Assembly (NCBI GenBank): GCA_947474675.1
Contig: CANJKA010000023.1
Span: forward strand, 1 to 40,506
Reading direction: 5' to 3'
DNA length: 40,506 nt
From: Flavobacteriales bacterium
GTDB taxonomy: Bacteria; Bacteroidota; Bacteroidia; Flavobacteriales_D; Crocinitomicaceae
Shown here one piece after another: positions 8,140-16,718 of the stretch. The notes beneath the pieces were generated by a model. The model saw only the letters and a program-made list of their open reading frames with translations, had not been told where the DNA came from and did no database searches. Each line of letters starts with the position of its first letter. The stretch's first letter is position 1. Made by a program: the position numbers and the translations under genes.

Positions 8140-9534
8140 TTAAAAAGACTGTTCTTCTGGCAACCAAATACAAAAAGTAGTTCCGCTTCCAATTTCACTT
8201 TTCACTTTAACAGTTCCACCATGTTCTTCAATGATCATTTTCACATAAAACAACCCAAGGCCAAAACCTTTTACATTGTGTAAATTACCTGTTGGAATCC
8301 GATAGAATTTTTCAAAAATACTTTTGACGTCCTCTTTTTTCATTCCAATTCCATTGTCTTTAATTTCAATATTAATTCCTTTTTTATCAGAGAATGTTCG
8401 AATTTGGATTTCTGGAATTTTTTCACAATATTTAATCGCATTATCTAATAAATTATAAACAACATTTGTAATGTGAACTTGATCTGCCGGAATTACATTA
8501 TTTATTGCTTTTAAATCGATCGAAATTGTTCCATCATGCTCTAATTGATTGAATTCAAATGTTTCCTTAGCTTCAATTATTAAATTGTGAATATCCAGAT
8601 CTGTTTTTTGTAAAAATAATTTTTGCTTATCTAATTTGGCGACATTTAAAACTCTTTCAACCTGATTTTCTAGCCGTTTGTTTTCTTTGTAAATAATACC
8701 TGCATAACGTTTTAGTCTTTCTGGATCATCTGAAAAATCTAACTTCATCAGCATTTCACTTGATAAACTGATGGTAGAAATAGGCGTTTTTAATTCATGA
8801 GTCATGTTGTTTATAAAGTCATTTTTAACATCCGATAATCTCTTTTGCTTTAAAATAATCGAAATTGCATATCCAAAATAAAAAACAATAACAATGATGA
8901 TCATTACAACAAAAAACCAAGGAGAATAAGTTACAGCATGAACATCTAATATATTATGTTCTACATCAGGAAAAAAAACTGTAAAATAGTGGCCGTCTTT
9001 TTTCCAATTTAATATTTCCCGATCAAGTGTATCAGCATTTTCGTCCTGATCGTTTTCATAATATTCAGATTTACCTGTTGAATAAGCCTCTGAAGAAAAC
9101 TTAATTAAATGTCCGAAAATTATTGAATCTGAATAACAGTCATAAATTCCGTATTGAAAATCCTGAAAAACATGCACTTCATACAATGCTTTTTTTAATA
9201 AAGTTTCTAAATAATATGGATTTAATTCTTCGCTAATATCCACAGTGAAGTAATTTGTTCTAACTTGTTTAACAGCTCCATATGAATCTGTTGTATGTTG
9301 ATTATGTTTAGTAATTTCAGCTAATACATTACTTAAAGCAATATGTGTATTTTCCGAAAATTGTTTCAGATTTAAAGAATCTTCTTTTTCGTGTATTTCA
9401 ATGTTTGTGTGTTGAATTGCAATTGACTTTTTAATCCACGCAACTTGAATAAAAAGAATACTCGTCAAAGAAAGTATTCCTAAAAGAATAATAATATTAG
9501 TTTTTTTAAAAAATGTCTTTGTTGATTTTAACAT
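8140..9534 (-). CDS. Membrane sensor histidine kinase
   Basis: This 464-residue two-component sensor has two membrane helices (about residues 14-34 and 205-228), flanking a periplasmic sensor region of about 170 residues that resembles no domain I can name. The HisKA domain follows with H246 in FINNMTHELKTPIS. The ATPase domain shows an N-box (VVYNLLDNAIKY), G1 (DNGIGM), F-box (FEKFYRI) and G2 (GFGLGLFYVKMI). All catalytic parts are present. No HAMP domain is evident. No response regulator gene lies next to it. The start codon comes 3 nt after the stop of the rhodanese gene, so the two form one operon from the promoter at 9884-9891. Confidence 0.9.
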   Translation of the reverse strand: MLKSTKTFFKKTNIIILLGILSLTSILFIQVAWIKKSIAIQHTNIEIHEKEDSLNLKQFSENTHIALSNVLAEITKHNQHTTDSYGAVKQVRTNYFTVDISEELNPYYLETLLKKALYEVHVFQDFQYGIYDCYSDSIIFGHLIKFSSEAYSTGKSEYYENDQDENADTLDREILNWKKDGHYFTVFFPDVEHNILDVHAVTYSPWFFVVMIIIVIVFYFGYAISIILKQKRLSDVKNDFINNMTHELKTPISTISLSSEMLMKLDFSDDPERLKRYAGIIYKENKRLENQVERVLNVAKLDKQKLFLQKTDLDIHNLIIEAKETFEFNQLEHDGTISIDLKAINNVIPADQVHITNVVYNLLDNAIKYCEKIPEIQIRTFSDKKGINIEIKDNGIGMKKEDVKSIFEKFYRIPTGNLHNVKGFGLGLFYVKMIIEEHGGTVKVKSEIGSGTTFCIWLPEEQSF

Positions 9535-9537
9535 TCC

Positions 9538-9852
9538 TTAAACTATTAAAGAATCATCAATTTCATTTGCCCATGCCATAATTCCTCCTTCTAAGTTGAA
9601 TAAATTGGTATACCCAAAATTTTGTTCTAAAAAGCCAATTACATTAGCACTTCTTGCACCTGAACGACATTGAACGATTACTTTTTTATCTTTCGAAACT
9701 TCTTGGTAACGTGTAGCTATTTCACCCATAGGAATCAATAAGCCATTGATGTTAGCATTTTCATATTCGTGCTCTTCTCTGACATCTATTAATTGAAACT
9801 CTTCGTTATTATCGATCATTTCTTTTAATTCTGAAACTGTAATTGAATTCAT
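9538..9852 (-). CDS. Single-domain rhodanese
   Basis: This 104-residue sulfurtransferase-type domain has the start IDVREEHEY (residues 22-30) and the active-site loop CRSGAR with C62, which would carry a persulfide. It has no signal peptide, so it is cytoplasmic. It is the first gene of a two-gene operon with a histidine kinase, only 3 nt apart. Whether the kinase and rhodanese share a signal is unknown, but sulfur or redox status would be an obvious guess. Confidence 0.9.
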   Translation of the reverse strand: MNSITVSELKEMIDNNEEFQLIDVREEHEYENANINGLLIPMGEIATRYQEVSKDKKVIVQCRSGARSANVIGFLEQNFGYTNLFNLEGGIMAWANEIDDSLIV

Positions 9853-9883
9853 AAAATTGTGTTTTTAAAGTAAAATAATAATT

Positions 9884-9891
9884 CAAAGATA
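9884..9891 (-). promoter_or_regulatory. -7 box of the rhodanese-kinase operon
   Basis: The minus strand reads TATCTTTG, an exact TAnnTTTG match, 31 nt before the ATG at 9852. The nearest TTTG (9909-9906) is 14 nt further upstream, shorter than the usual 17-23 nt. Confidence 0.55.
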
Positions 9892-9981
9892 CTCTAATTA
9901 AACTTCAAATTAGTATTTCCCAAATGTCTGAAATAAAAACCAAATCAAATGTGAATTTTTTGTTAATTTTCATATTTAGTA

Positions 9982-10012
9982 TTGATTTTCAGGGATAGTT
10001 TTTTTAAATTTG
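9982..10012 (+). promoter_or_regulatory. Promoter of the heavy-metal efflux operon, possibly leaderless
   Basis: TTG at 9982-9984 and TAAATTTG at 10005-10012 are separated by 20 nt, within the Bacteroidota -33/-7 spacing. The -7 box ends only 6 nt before the ATG at 10019, so transcription would begin at or next to the start codon. Confidence 0.5.
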
Positions 10013-10018
10013 TTGACT

Positions 10019-10411
10019 ATGAGAAAAATGGTCGTGTTTTTATTTCTTTTTGTGTATTTATTTTCAGCAACTGAATTATCAGAATTATTGAAAGTAAACA
10101 TGCTTTTTGAACATTTTTCCGAACATCAAGTAGAAAATAAAAACATCTCAATTTCTGCCTTTCTGTATATGCACTATGTAAGTCACGGGAAGGACAATGG
10201 AGATACTAAAAAAGACGATAATTTACCTTTTCATTCCGATTCAGAATCTTCTAACTCTGTTATTTCTTCAATTACAATTCCCCCAACTAATATAGCTGTT
10301 CCATTTAATTTACCAGCTATTATTCATGAAAAAAGAAATTTTTATGCAATTAATTTATCGTTAAAATCTTCTTATTTAGCCTCTATTTGGCAACCCCCTC
10401 AAATCGTTTAA
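10019..10411 (+). CDS. Small exported protein heading the efflux operon
   Basis: A 130-residue protein that I do not recognise beyond its position. It starts MRKMVVFLFLFVYLFSATELSE, a signal peptide or N-terminal anchor. The middle is rich in acidic residues, histidine and serine (HGKDNGDTKKDDNLPFHSDSESS), which could bind metal. It ends with LASIWQPPQIV. Short proteins of this kind directly before CusA/CzcA genes are common in Bacteroidota. I chose ATG 10019 over an upstream TTG because the -7 promoter box overlaps the TTG. It lies 71 nt before the pump gene and is probably co-transcribed. A periplasmic metal-binding or sensing role is only a guess. Confidence 0.6.
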   Translation: MRKMVVFLFLFVYLFSATELSELLKVNMLFEHFSEHQVENKNISISAFLYMHYVSHGKDNGDTKKDDNLPFHSDSESSNSVISSITIPPTNIAVPFNLPAIIHEKRNFYAINLSLKSSYLASIWQPPQIV

Positions 10412-10482
10412 TGAATGAAGTGAAAAGTTTCACTTTTATAAAAAAATGAACCTCATTTTTTGTTTCATTAAAATACAAAATC

Positions 10483-13400
10483 ATGTTAAATAAAATTATT
10501 GAATTTTCTGTAAAACAGAAATTAATTATTGGCTTGTTTATTATTTTTCTTCTAGGTTATGGAAGTTATGAAGTAACAAAATTACCAATAGATGCCGTTC
10601 CTGACATCACAAATAATCAGGTTCAAATTATCACCTCAGCACCATCATTAGGAGCAACAGACATAGAACGTTTGGTCACTTTTCCTGTTGAACAAGCCAA
10701 TAGCAATATTCCTGGTTTAACAGAATTAAGAAGTTTTTCCCGATTCGGACTTTCAGTTGTTACGCTTGTTTTTAACGACAAAACAGATGTTTATTGGGCA
10801 AGACAACAGGTTCAAGAAAGACTTCAAAATGTAAAAGATCAAATTCCGAAAGGTGTAGGTATTCCAAGTCTAGGACCAATTACAACAGGATTAGGTGAAA
10901 TTTACCAATATGTTGTAAAAGCTAAAAAAGGCTACGAAGCTAAATATAACGAAACTGAACTTCGAACGATTCAAGATTGGACTGTTAGACGAGAATTATT
11001 ACGAGTTGAAGGAATAGCCGATGTAAGTAGTTTCGGTGGAAAGTTAAAACAATATGAAATTGCAATACATCCAGATAAACTGAATTCCTTTGGTTTAACA
11101 ATCGATGATGTGTTTTTAGCTGTAGAAAATAATAATCAAAATACAGGAGGAGCTTATATTGAAAAACAGTCCAGTGTTTTATTTATTCGAACAGAAGGAT
11201 TAATAGGAAGTAAAGAGGATATTGAAAACATTTCTATTAAAATCACTGAAGCAGGAACACCTCTTTTCATCAAAGATGTTGCGAGTGTTGAAATTGGTCA
11301 TGCTATTCGTTATGGAGGAATGACATACAACGGAAAAGGTGAAGTTGCAGGAGCAGTTGTGATGATGGTTAAAGGAGGTAATAGTTCTCAGGTAATTAAA
11401 GATGTTAAAGTTAAGATTGAAGAAATTCAAAAAACATTGCCGGAAGGAGTAGAGATTGAACCTTTTTTAGACAGAACAAAAATGGTGAATAATTCAATTC
11501 ACACGGTAGAAACAAATTTATTAGAAGGAGCCTTAATTGTTATTTTCATTTTAGTTCTTTTTCTTGGAAATTTTAGAGCAGGTTTGTTAGTCGCAAGTGT
11601 TATTCCATTAGCAATGTTGTTTGCGATTATTATGATGAACCTTTTTGGAGTTAGTGGAAATTTAATGAGTTTAGGAGCATTGGATTTTGGATTAATTATC
11701 GATGGTGCCGTCATTATTGTTGAAGCCACAATGCATCAAATTAGTCACAGCAAAAAATACAATGGTATTTCGCGTTTTGATCAAAATCAAATGGATGGGA
11801 TAGTGAAAGATACTGCTGGAAAAATGATGAACAGTGCTGTTTTTGGTCAAATTGTGATTTTAGTGGTTTATCTTCCAATCTTTACTTTACAAGGAATTGA
11901 AGGAAAAATGTTCAAACCAATGGCACAAACAGTAGCCTTTGCGTTGATCGGAGCATTTATACTTTCATTGACCTATATTCCAATGATGAGTTCAATCATA
12001 TTATCCAAAAAAGTAAGTCATAAACCTACGATATCAGATAGAATCATGGGTAAACTAGAACGCTTTTATCAAAACTCACTTGAGAAAGCATTGAAACATC
12101 CTAAAATGATTGTTGGATCTGTAATCACTTTATTTATTATTTCAATTTTCACCATGACAACTTTAGGAGGTGAATTTATTCCAGCATTAGAAGAAGGAGA
12201 TTTCGCCGTTGAAACAAGAGTGTTAACAGGTACGAGTTTAAAAGGTTCAATGGAAGCTTGTCTAAAAGCAGAAAAAATACTTCTAGATAAATTTCCTGAA
12301 GTCATAAAAGTGGTAGGTAAAACTGGAAGTGGTGAAATACCAACAGATCCAATGCCTATGGAAGCAAGTGATTTAATGATCATATTGAAAGATAAAAAAG
12401 AATGGGTATCTGCAGAAAACTTCAATGATTTGGCTGAATTAATGAAAAAAGAATTAGAAGTGATTCCGGGGGTAACTTTTGGTTTTCAATATCCTGTTCA
12501 AATGCGTTTCAATGAGTTAATGACAGGAGCTAGACAAGACATTGTGTGTAAAATATTTGGAGAAGATCTAGATACACTTGCAAAATATGCTCATAAATTA
12601 GGCGGAATCATTCAAACAATTGATGGAGCTGAAGATTTGTATGTTGAATCAGTAACTGGAATGCCTCAAATTGTCATTGAATACAAAAGAGCCATTATTT
12701 CACAATATGGATTATCAGTTAATTCAATAAATAATGTTGTCAATGCAGCATTTTCAGGAGCATCTTCTGGAATAGTATACGAAGGAGAAAAACGATTTGA
12801 TTTAGTGGTTCGAATGGAAAAAGCAAATCGTGAAAATTTAATTGATGTTCAAAATTTACTTATTCCGACACCAAGTGGAAATCAAATTCCTTTAATTAAT
12901 TTAGCGAAAGTGACAGTTTCTGATGGACCAAATCAAATTCAACGTGAAAATGCAAAACGAAGAATTGTTGTTGGATTCAATGCTAGAGGGAGAGATGTAC
13001 AAAGTTTGATGCAAGAATTGCAGAAAAAAGTAGCTGCAAAAATTATTTTTCCTCATAGTTATACAGTTCATTATGGAGGGTCATTTAAAAATTTAGAAGA
13101 AGCTAAATCACGTTTATCATTTGCTGTTCCATTGGCTTTGATTCTGATTTTCTTTTTACTTTATTTTGCTTTTAAATCAGTGAAACAAGGATTACTTATA
13201 TTTTCAGCAATTCCGTTATCTGCAATTGGAGGAATTTTCGCATTATCAATCTTGGATTTACCATTTAGTATTAGTGCAGGAGTAGGATTTATAGCCCTAT
13301 TTGGTGTTGCTGTCTTAAATGGAATTGTACTAATAGCAGAATTTAATCAACTGAAAGAAGAAGGAATGAGTGATTTAAAAAGAATTGTTTTAATGGGAAC

Positions 13401-14832
13401 TAAAATTAGAATGAGACCTGTTTTAATGACTGCTTTTGTGGCATCTTTAGGTTTTTTACCAATGGCTATGAGTCATGGAGCTGGAGCAGAAGTACAGCGT
13501 CCTTTAGCTTCTGTAGTTATCGGAGGGTTATTATTAGCCACTTTTTTAACCTTGTTTGTTTTACCAATTTTATATGTTATTACAAGTAAAAAAGCGATTA
13601 CGAAGTTACCAATTGTTAATACAACTTTAATTTCAATCTTCGTTTTCATTATAAGTTCTTCAGGTTTTTCACAAACACCTATTACTTTAAAAGAAGCTTT
13701 AGATACAGCCGTTGCAAATAATTTAGTTCTGAAAAATGAGAAGTTAAATTCTGAATATAGAAAGCAATTAATTAATACTTCTTCTGCGATTCCCCAAACG
13801 ATGATTTTAGCAGATTATGGAAGATTGAATAGTTATTATTTCGATAATAAAGTTGGAATTAGTCAATCTATGGATTTCCCGACTGTATATTCAAATAATA
13901 AAAAAGTTCTAACAGAAGAGTGGAAAAAAAGTGAATTAAGTGTTGCTTTAAAATCTACGGAATTAAAAAGAAGCGTTTCAAAAGTATTCTATACTTTAGT
14001 CAATTTAGAAGAAAAGAAACAATTGTTACTTGATATCGATAGCATCTATTCATCCTATTTAGAAAGAGCAAATCTTCGAATTAAAGTTGGAGAAAGTAAT
14101 ATTCTTGAAAAGACGACAATTGAAAATCAGCGCATACAAATCCGGAATCAGTTGAGTCAATTGAATGCAGATTTAGAAATTGAAACCTTACATTTTCAGT
14201 ATTTATTGAATAGTCCAAGTTCATTTCTAGCTTCTACATTAGATGTTAAAATGAAAATGGATGGACAAATTGATAAAGCATTATTAGAAAAACATCCAAA
14301 TTTACAATTATTGGATGCTGATATTCAAATCGCTTTATCAACGATTAGATTAGAACAAGCTCGTTTAAATCCAAACCTTTTGATGACGATTAATTCGGGT
14401 ACTATGTATGGAACGGGGTCTGATAATGTGGCCTATGATCATTCTACTCGTTTTAATTCTGTTCAAATTGGAATTGGCATACCACTTTTTACTGGACAAA
14501 AAGAAAATGTAAAAGCATCCAAAATTAATGCTGAAATTGCAACAAATAATTTTGATATAGAGCATCAAAATCTCTTCAATCAATTTAATATTGCGGTAAA
14601 ACAATTCGAAGTACAAAAATTAATTGTAAAAGAGTTAGAAGAAGTTGCAATTCCAAATAGTGTTACAATTTTTGAAACAGCCCAAAAACAATTTTTAAAC
14701 GGAGATATCAATTATTTAGAATGGGCCATGTTGGTGAACCAAAGTATTTCAATTAAAAGCGATTATCAAGATGCCGTTTTGAGATTAAATGATAGTACCA
14801 TTAATTTAATTTATTTATTAAATGGGTTTTAA
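10483..14832 (+). CDS. CusA/CzcA heavy-metal RND pump fused to a TolC-like outer-membrane factor
   Basis: This 1449-residue protein joins two efflux components in one frame. Residues 1 to about 1040 are a complete heavy-metal RND pump with both periplasmic loops and 12 expected helices. TM4 carries DFGLIIDGAVIIVE (D401, D407, E414), the proton-relay pattern of CzcA-type pumps for Zn, Co, Cd or Ni rather than the CusA (Cu/Ag) pattern. After the last pump helix comes a basic stretch (TSKKAITK), a hydrophobic run and GFSQ, which looks like an internal signal peptide with cleavage near residue 1063. Residues 1064-1449 are TolC-like, with long helical heptads and the PITLKEALDTAVANN start usual for outer-membrane factors. 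Pump-TolC fusions of this size are known in Bacteroidota annotations. The adaptor gene follows. Energy source: proton-motive force. Confidence 0.92.
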   Translation: MLNKIIEFSVKQKLIIGLFIIFLLGYGSYEVTKLPIDAVPDITNNQVQIITSAPSLGATDIERLVTFPVEQANSNIPGLTELRSFSRFGLSVVTLVFNDKTDVYWARQQVQERLQNVKDQIPKGVGIPSLGPITTGLGEIYQYVVKAKKGYEAKYNETELRTIQDWTVRRELLRVEGIADVSSFGGKLKQYEIAIHPDKLNSFGLTIDDVFLAVENNNQNTGGAYIEKQSSVLFIRTEGLIGSKEDIENISIKITEAGTPLFIKDVASVEIGHAIRYGGMTYNGKGEVAGAVVMMVKGGNSSQVIKDVKVKIEEIQKTLPEGVEIEPFLDRTKMVNNSIHTVETNLLEGALIVIFILVLFLGNFRAGLLVASVIPLAMLFAIIMMNLFGVSGNLMSLGALDFGLIIDGAVIIVEATMHQISHSKKYNGISRFDQNQMDGIVKDTAGKMMNSAVFGQIVILVVYLPIFTLQGIEGKMFKPMAQTVAFALIGAFILSLTYIPMMSSIILSKKVSHKPTISDRIMGKLERFYQNSLEKALKHPKMIVGSVITLFIISIFTMTTLGGEFIPALEEGDFAVETRVLTGTSLKGSMEACLKAEKILLDKFPEVIKVVGKTGSGEIPTDPMPMEASDLMIILKDKKEWVSAENFNDLAELMKKELEVIPGVTFGFQYPVQMRFNELMTGARQDIVCKIFGEDLDTLAKYAHKLGGIIQTIDGAEDLYVESVTGMPQIVIEYKRAIISQYGLSVNSINNVVNAAFSGASSGIVYEGEKRFDLVVRMEKANRENLIDVQNLLIPTPSGNQIPLINLAKVTVSDGPNQIQRENAKRRIVVGFNARGRDVQSLMQELQKKVAAKIIFPHSYTVHYGGSFKNLEEAKSRLSFAVPLALILIFFLLYFAFKSVKQGLLIFSAIPLSAIGGIFALSILDLPFSISAGVGFIALFGVAVLNGIVLIAEFNQLKEEGMSDLKRIVLMGTKIRMRPVLMTAFVASLGFLPMAMSHGAGAEVQRPLASVVIGGLLLATFLTLFVLPILYVITSKKAITKLPIVNTTLISIFVFIISSSGFSQTPITLKEALDTAVANNLVLKNEKLNSEYRKQLINTSSAIPQTMILADYGRLNSYYFDNKVGISQSMDFPTVYSNNKKVLTEEWKKSELSVALKSTELKRSVSKVFYTLVNLEEKKQLLLDIDSIYSSYLERANLRIKVGESNILEKTTIENQRIQIRNQLSQLNADLEIETLHFQYLLNSPSSFLASTLDVKMKMDGQIDKALLEKHPNLQLLDADIQIALSTIRLEQARLNPNLLMTINSGTMYGTGSDNVAYDHSTRFNSVQIGIGIPLFTGQKENVKASKINAEIATNNFDIEHQNLFNQFNIAVKQFEVQKLIVKELEEVAIPNSVTIFETAQKQFLNGDINYLEWAMLVNQSISIKSDYQDAVLRLNDSTINLIYLLNGF

Positions 14833-14844
14833 TCATCACGTTCT

Positions 14845-14869
14845 GTAGAGACACAGCACTGCTGTGTCT
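14845..14869. repeat. Palindromic repeat element, copy A
   Basis: This begins GTAGAGAC and forms a perfect 10-bp stem (14849-14858 with 14860-14869, AGACACAGCA / TGCTGTGTCT) around one base. It lies between the pump and adaptor genes inside the efflux operon. Related palindromes occur at 18269-18293, 18328-18351 and 27886-27909. With no T-tract after it, it is not an ordinary terminator. Confidence 0.7.
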
Positions 14870-14925
14870 AAAACACAAAGTTTATCAAACACAAAATATC
14901 AGTTACATCAAAAATTTAAAACAAA

Positions 14926-16053
14926 ATGAAAACAATATATATATTCCCATTAATTCTATTGTTAATAGGATGTGGAGCAAAAGAAACAAAAGTTCAAGGT
15001 TCAAATGCATCAGTTGAAGAATCAATGAAAGTAATTTTAACATCAGCACAAATGGAAAATGCAGGAGTTAAAATTGGTTCAATGGAGGAAAAGGAAATAT
15101 CCTCCATATTAAGTTTAAATGGTAAAATTGATGTACCCCCACAAAATTTAATTTCGATAAGTATTCCAATGGGTGGTTATTTAAAATCTACGGATTTATT
15201 ACCAGGTTCAGTTGTGAAAAAAGGGCAAATAATTGCAAGTTTGGAAGACCAGCAATACGTTCAATTACAACAAGATTATTTATTATCCAAAGTGAAATTG
15301 AAAATCGCTGAAGGAGAGTATAACCGTCAAAAAGAGTTAAATTCGAGTAAAGCTTCAAGTGATAAAGTTTTTAATCAAGCTGAAGCGGATTATAGAACGG
15401 CACGAATTAATGTGAGAGCCTTAGAAGAAAATTTACAATTGATTGGAATTAATCCAACAAATTTAAATGAGGCTAATATTTCAAAAAGAATTACAATCAA
15501 GTCACCAATAGATGGATATGTCTCAAAAGTGAATGCAAACATTGGGAAATATTTAACTCCAAGTGAAGTTCTTTTTGAATTGGTGAATGTATCAGACATC
15601 CATTTAAATTTGACAGTTTATGAAAAAGATTTACCTAAACTTCAAATTGGTCAAAAATTAATTGCTTTTAATAACAATGAAAACGATGTAAAATATCCAT
15701 GTGAAATCATATTAATAGGTCATTCTTTATCGCTAGAAAAAAGTACAGAAGTCCATTGTCATTTTAACAAATACGACAAAAATTTGGTTCCAGGAATGTA
15801 TATGAATGCCGAAGTTGAATTGAAAAACAATAAGGCAATGGCTCTTCCTGAAGAAGCAGTAGTTCATTTTGGGAATTCAGATTTCATATTTGTTGAATTG
15901 AAAAAAGGTAAATTTGAAATGATTGAGGTAAAAATAGGAGGAAAAGAAAATGGATATGTTGAAATTATTAACAGTCAAAATCTAAAAAACCAAGCAATCG
16001 TTGTGAAAGGAGCTTATTCATTATTAATGAAATTAAAAAATTCAGAAGAATAA
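14926..16053 (+). CDS. Efflux RND periplasmic adaptor lipoprotein (CusB/CzcB type)
   Basis: This 375-residue membrane-fusion protein is anchored by a lipobox (LLLIGCG, lipidated C16). It has the adaptor layout: a lipoyl-like half (SIPMGGYLKSTDLLPGSVVKKGQ), a helical hairpin at about 105-155, and a second lipoyl half (IKSPIDGYVSKVNANIGKYL). A beta-barrel (LVNVSDIHLNLTVYEKDL) and a membrane-proximal domain follow. It bridges the RND pump and the TolC-like part across the periplasm. There is no extra N-terminal metal-binding extension of the CusB methionine type, which agrees with a CzcA-like pump. It comes 93 nt after the pump gene, with a palindromic repeat between them. Confidence 0.92.
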   Translation: MKTIYIFPLILLLIGCGAKETKVQGSNASVEESMKVILTSAQMENAGVKIGSMEEKEISSILSLNGKIDVPPQNLISISIPMGGYLKSTDLLPGSVVKKGQIIASLEDQQYVQLQQDYLLSKVKLKIAEGEYNRQKELNSSKASSDKVFNQAEADYRTARINVRALEENLQLIGINPTNLNEANISKRITIKSPIDGYVSKVNANIGKYLTPSEVLFELVNVSDIHLNLTVYEKDLPKLQIGQKLIAFNNNENDVKYPCEIILIGHSLSLEKSTEVHCHFNKYDKNLVPGMYMNAEVELKNNKAMALPEEAVVHFGNSDFIFVELKKGKFEMIEVKIGGKENGYVEIINSQNLKNQAIVVKGAYSLLMKLKNSEE

Positions 16054-16086
16054 ATTATTATTTAATCATTTTAAAATTTAAAAATT

Positions 16087-16569
16087 ATGAACGATGCACA
16101 TTTTCATCTAGTTGTTAATCATTTACCTATCATAATCCCAATAGTTTCATTAATTGTCCTTGTAATAGGGCTGTTAATAAAGTCGGAAGCTGTTAAACGA
16201 ACTTCTTATCTTTTGTTTATGATCACGGGTATTACTACTGTTTTAGCTTTTTCTTCTGGTGAAGGAGCGGAAGAAATGGCGGAAAATTTGCCAGGTGTTA
16301 CCGAGTATTTAATACACGAGCACGAGGAAAAAGCGGAATTATTTTCTCTTATGAGTTACGTTTTAAGTTTTGTTTCACTCCTAGCTTTATTAGCCAATTG
16401 GAAGCAAAATAAATTTTCAAAATGGCTGCTTATAATTGTTTCTACTTTGGCGATATTGGTTATAATTATTGGCCGTGAAGTTGGAACAACGGGAGGTGAA
16501 ATTCGACATACTGAGATTAGAAAAAACACTAAAAATCCTCCAATTAGATCTGAAGAAAGAGATGAATGA
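16087..16569 (+). CDS. Four-helix membrane protein of the efflux operon, DUF2231-like
   Basis: A 160-residue inner-membrane protein with four hydrophobic segments (about residues 12-32, 40-56, 86-103 and 111-128). It has conserved-looking histidines: H5, H7 and H12 in HFHLVVNHLP before helix 1, H77 and H79 in LIHEHEE between helices 2 and 3, and one in GGEIRHTEI after helix 4. The HLVVNHLPI start recalls the HPxxVHFPI start of DUF2231 membrane proteins, but the match is loose. The histidines could hold heme or a metal. It is the last gene before the operon terminator, 33 nt after the adaptor gene. Function unknown; a redox or metal-relay role in efflux is a guess. Confidence 0.65.
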   Translation: MNDAHFHLVVNHLPIIIPIVSLIVLVIGLLIKSEAVKRTSYLLFMITGITTVLAFSSGEGAEEMAENLPGVTEYLIHEHEEKAELFSLMSYVLSFVSLLALLANWKQNKFSKWLLIIVSTLAILVIIIGREVGTTGGEIRHTEIRKNTKNPPIRSEERDE

Positions 16570-16611
16570 TACGTGTAATTTATCTTAGTTTATTGACAAA
16601 AACTGAATAAG

Positions 16612-16645
16612 AAATCTCTTCAATTTAATGAAGAGATTTTTTTAT
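16612..16645 (+). terminator. Rho-independent terminator of the efflux operon
   Basis: There is an 11-bp perfect stem AAATCTCTTCA / TGAAGAGATTT (16612-16622 with 16629-16639), loop ATTTAA, and a T-rich run to 16645. It follows the last gene of the operon by 43 nt. Confidence 0.9.
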
Positions 16646-16718
16646 TTCAAACATTTTGAGTTTAAAAGTAATTTTCAGTTTAATAATTCGTTATTTAGTA
16701 CTTTAAATAGTTTAAAAA

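Noticed and set aside
11200..12425. Several minus-strand open frames inside the RND pump gene
   Set aside because: They mirror the codon pattern of the pump gene; no start context, no family resemblance.
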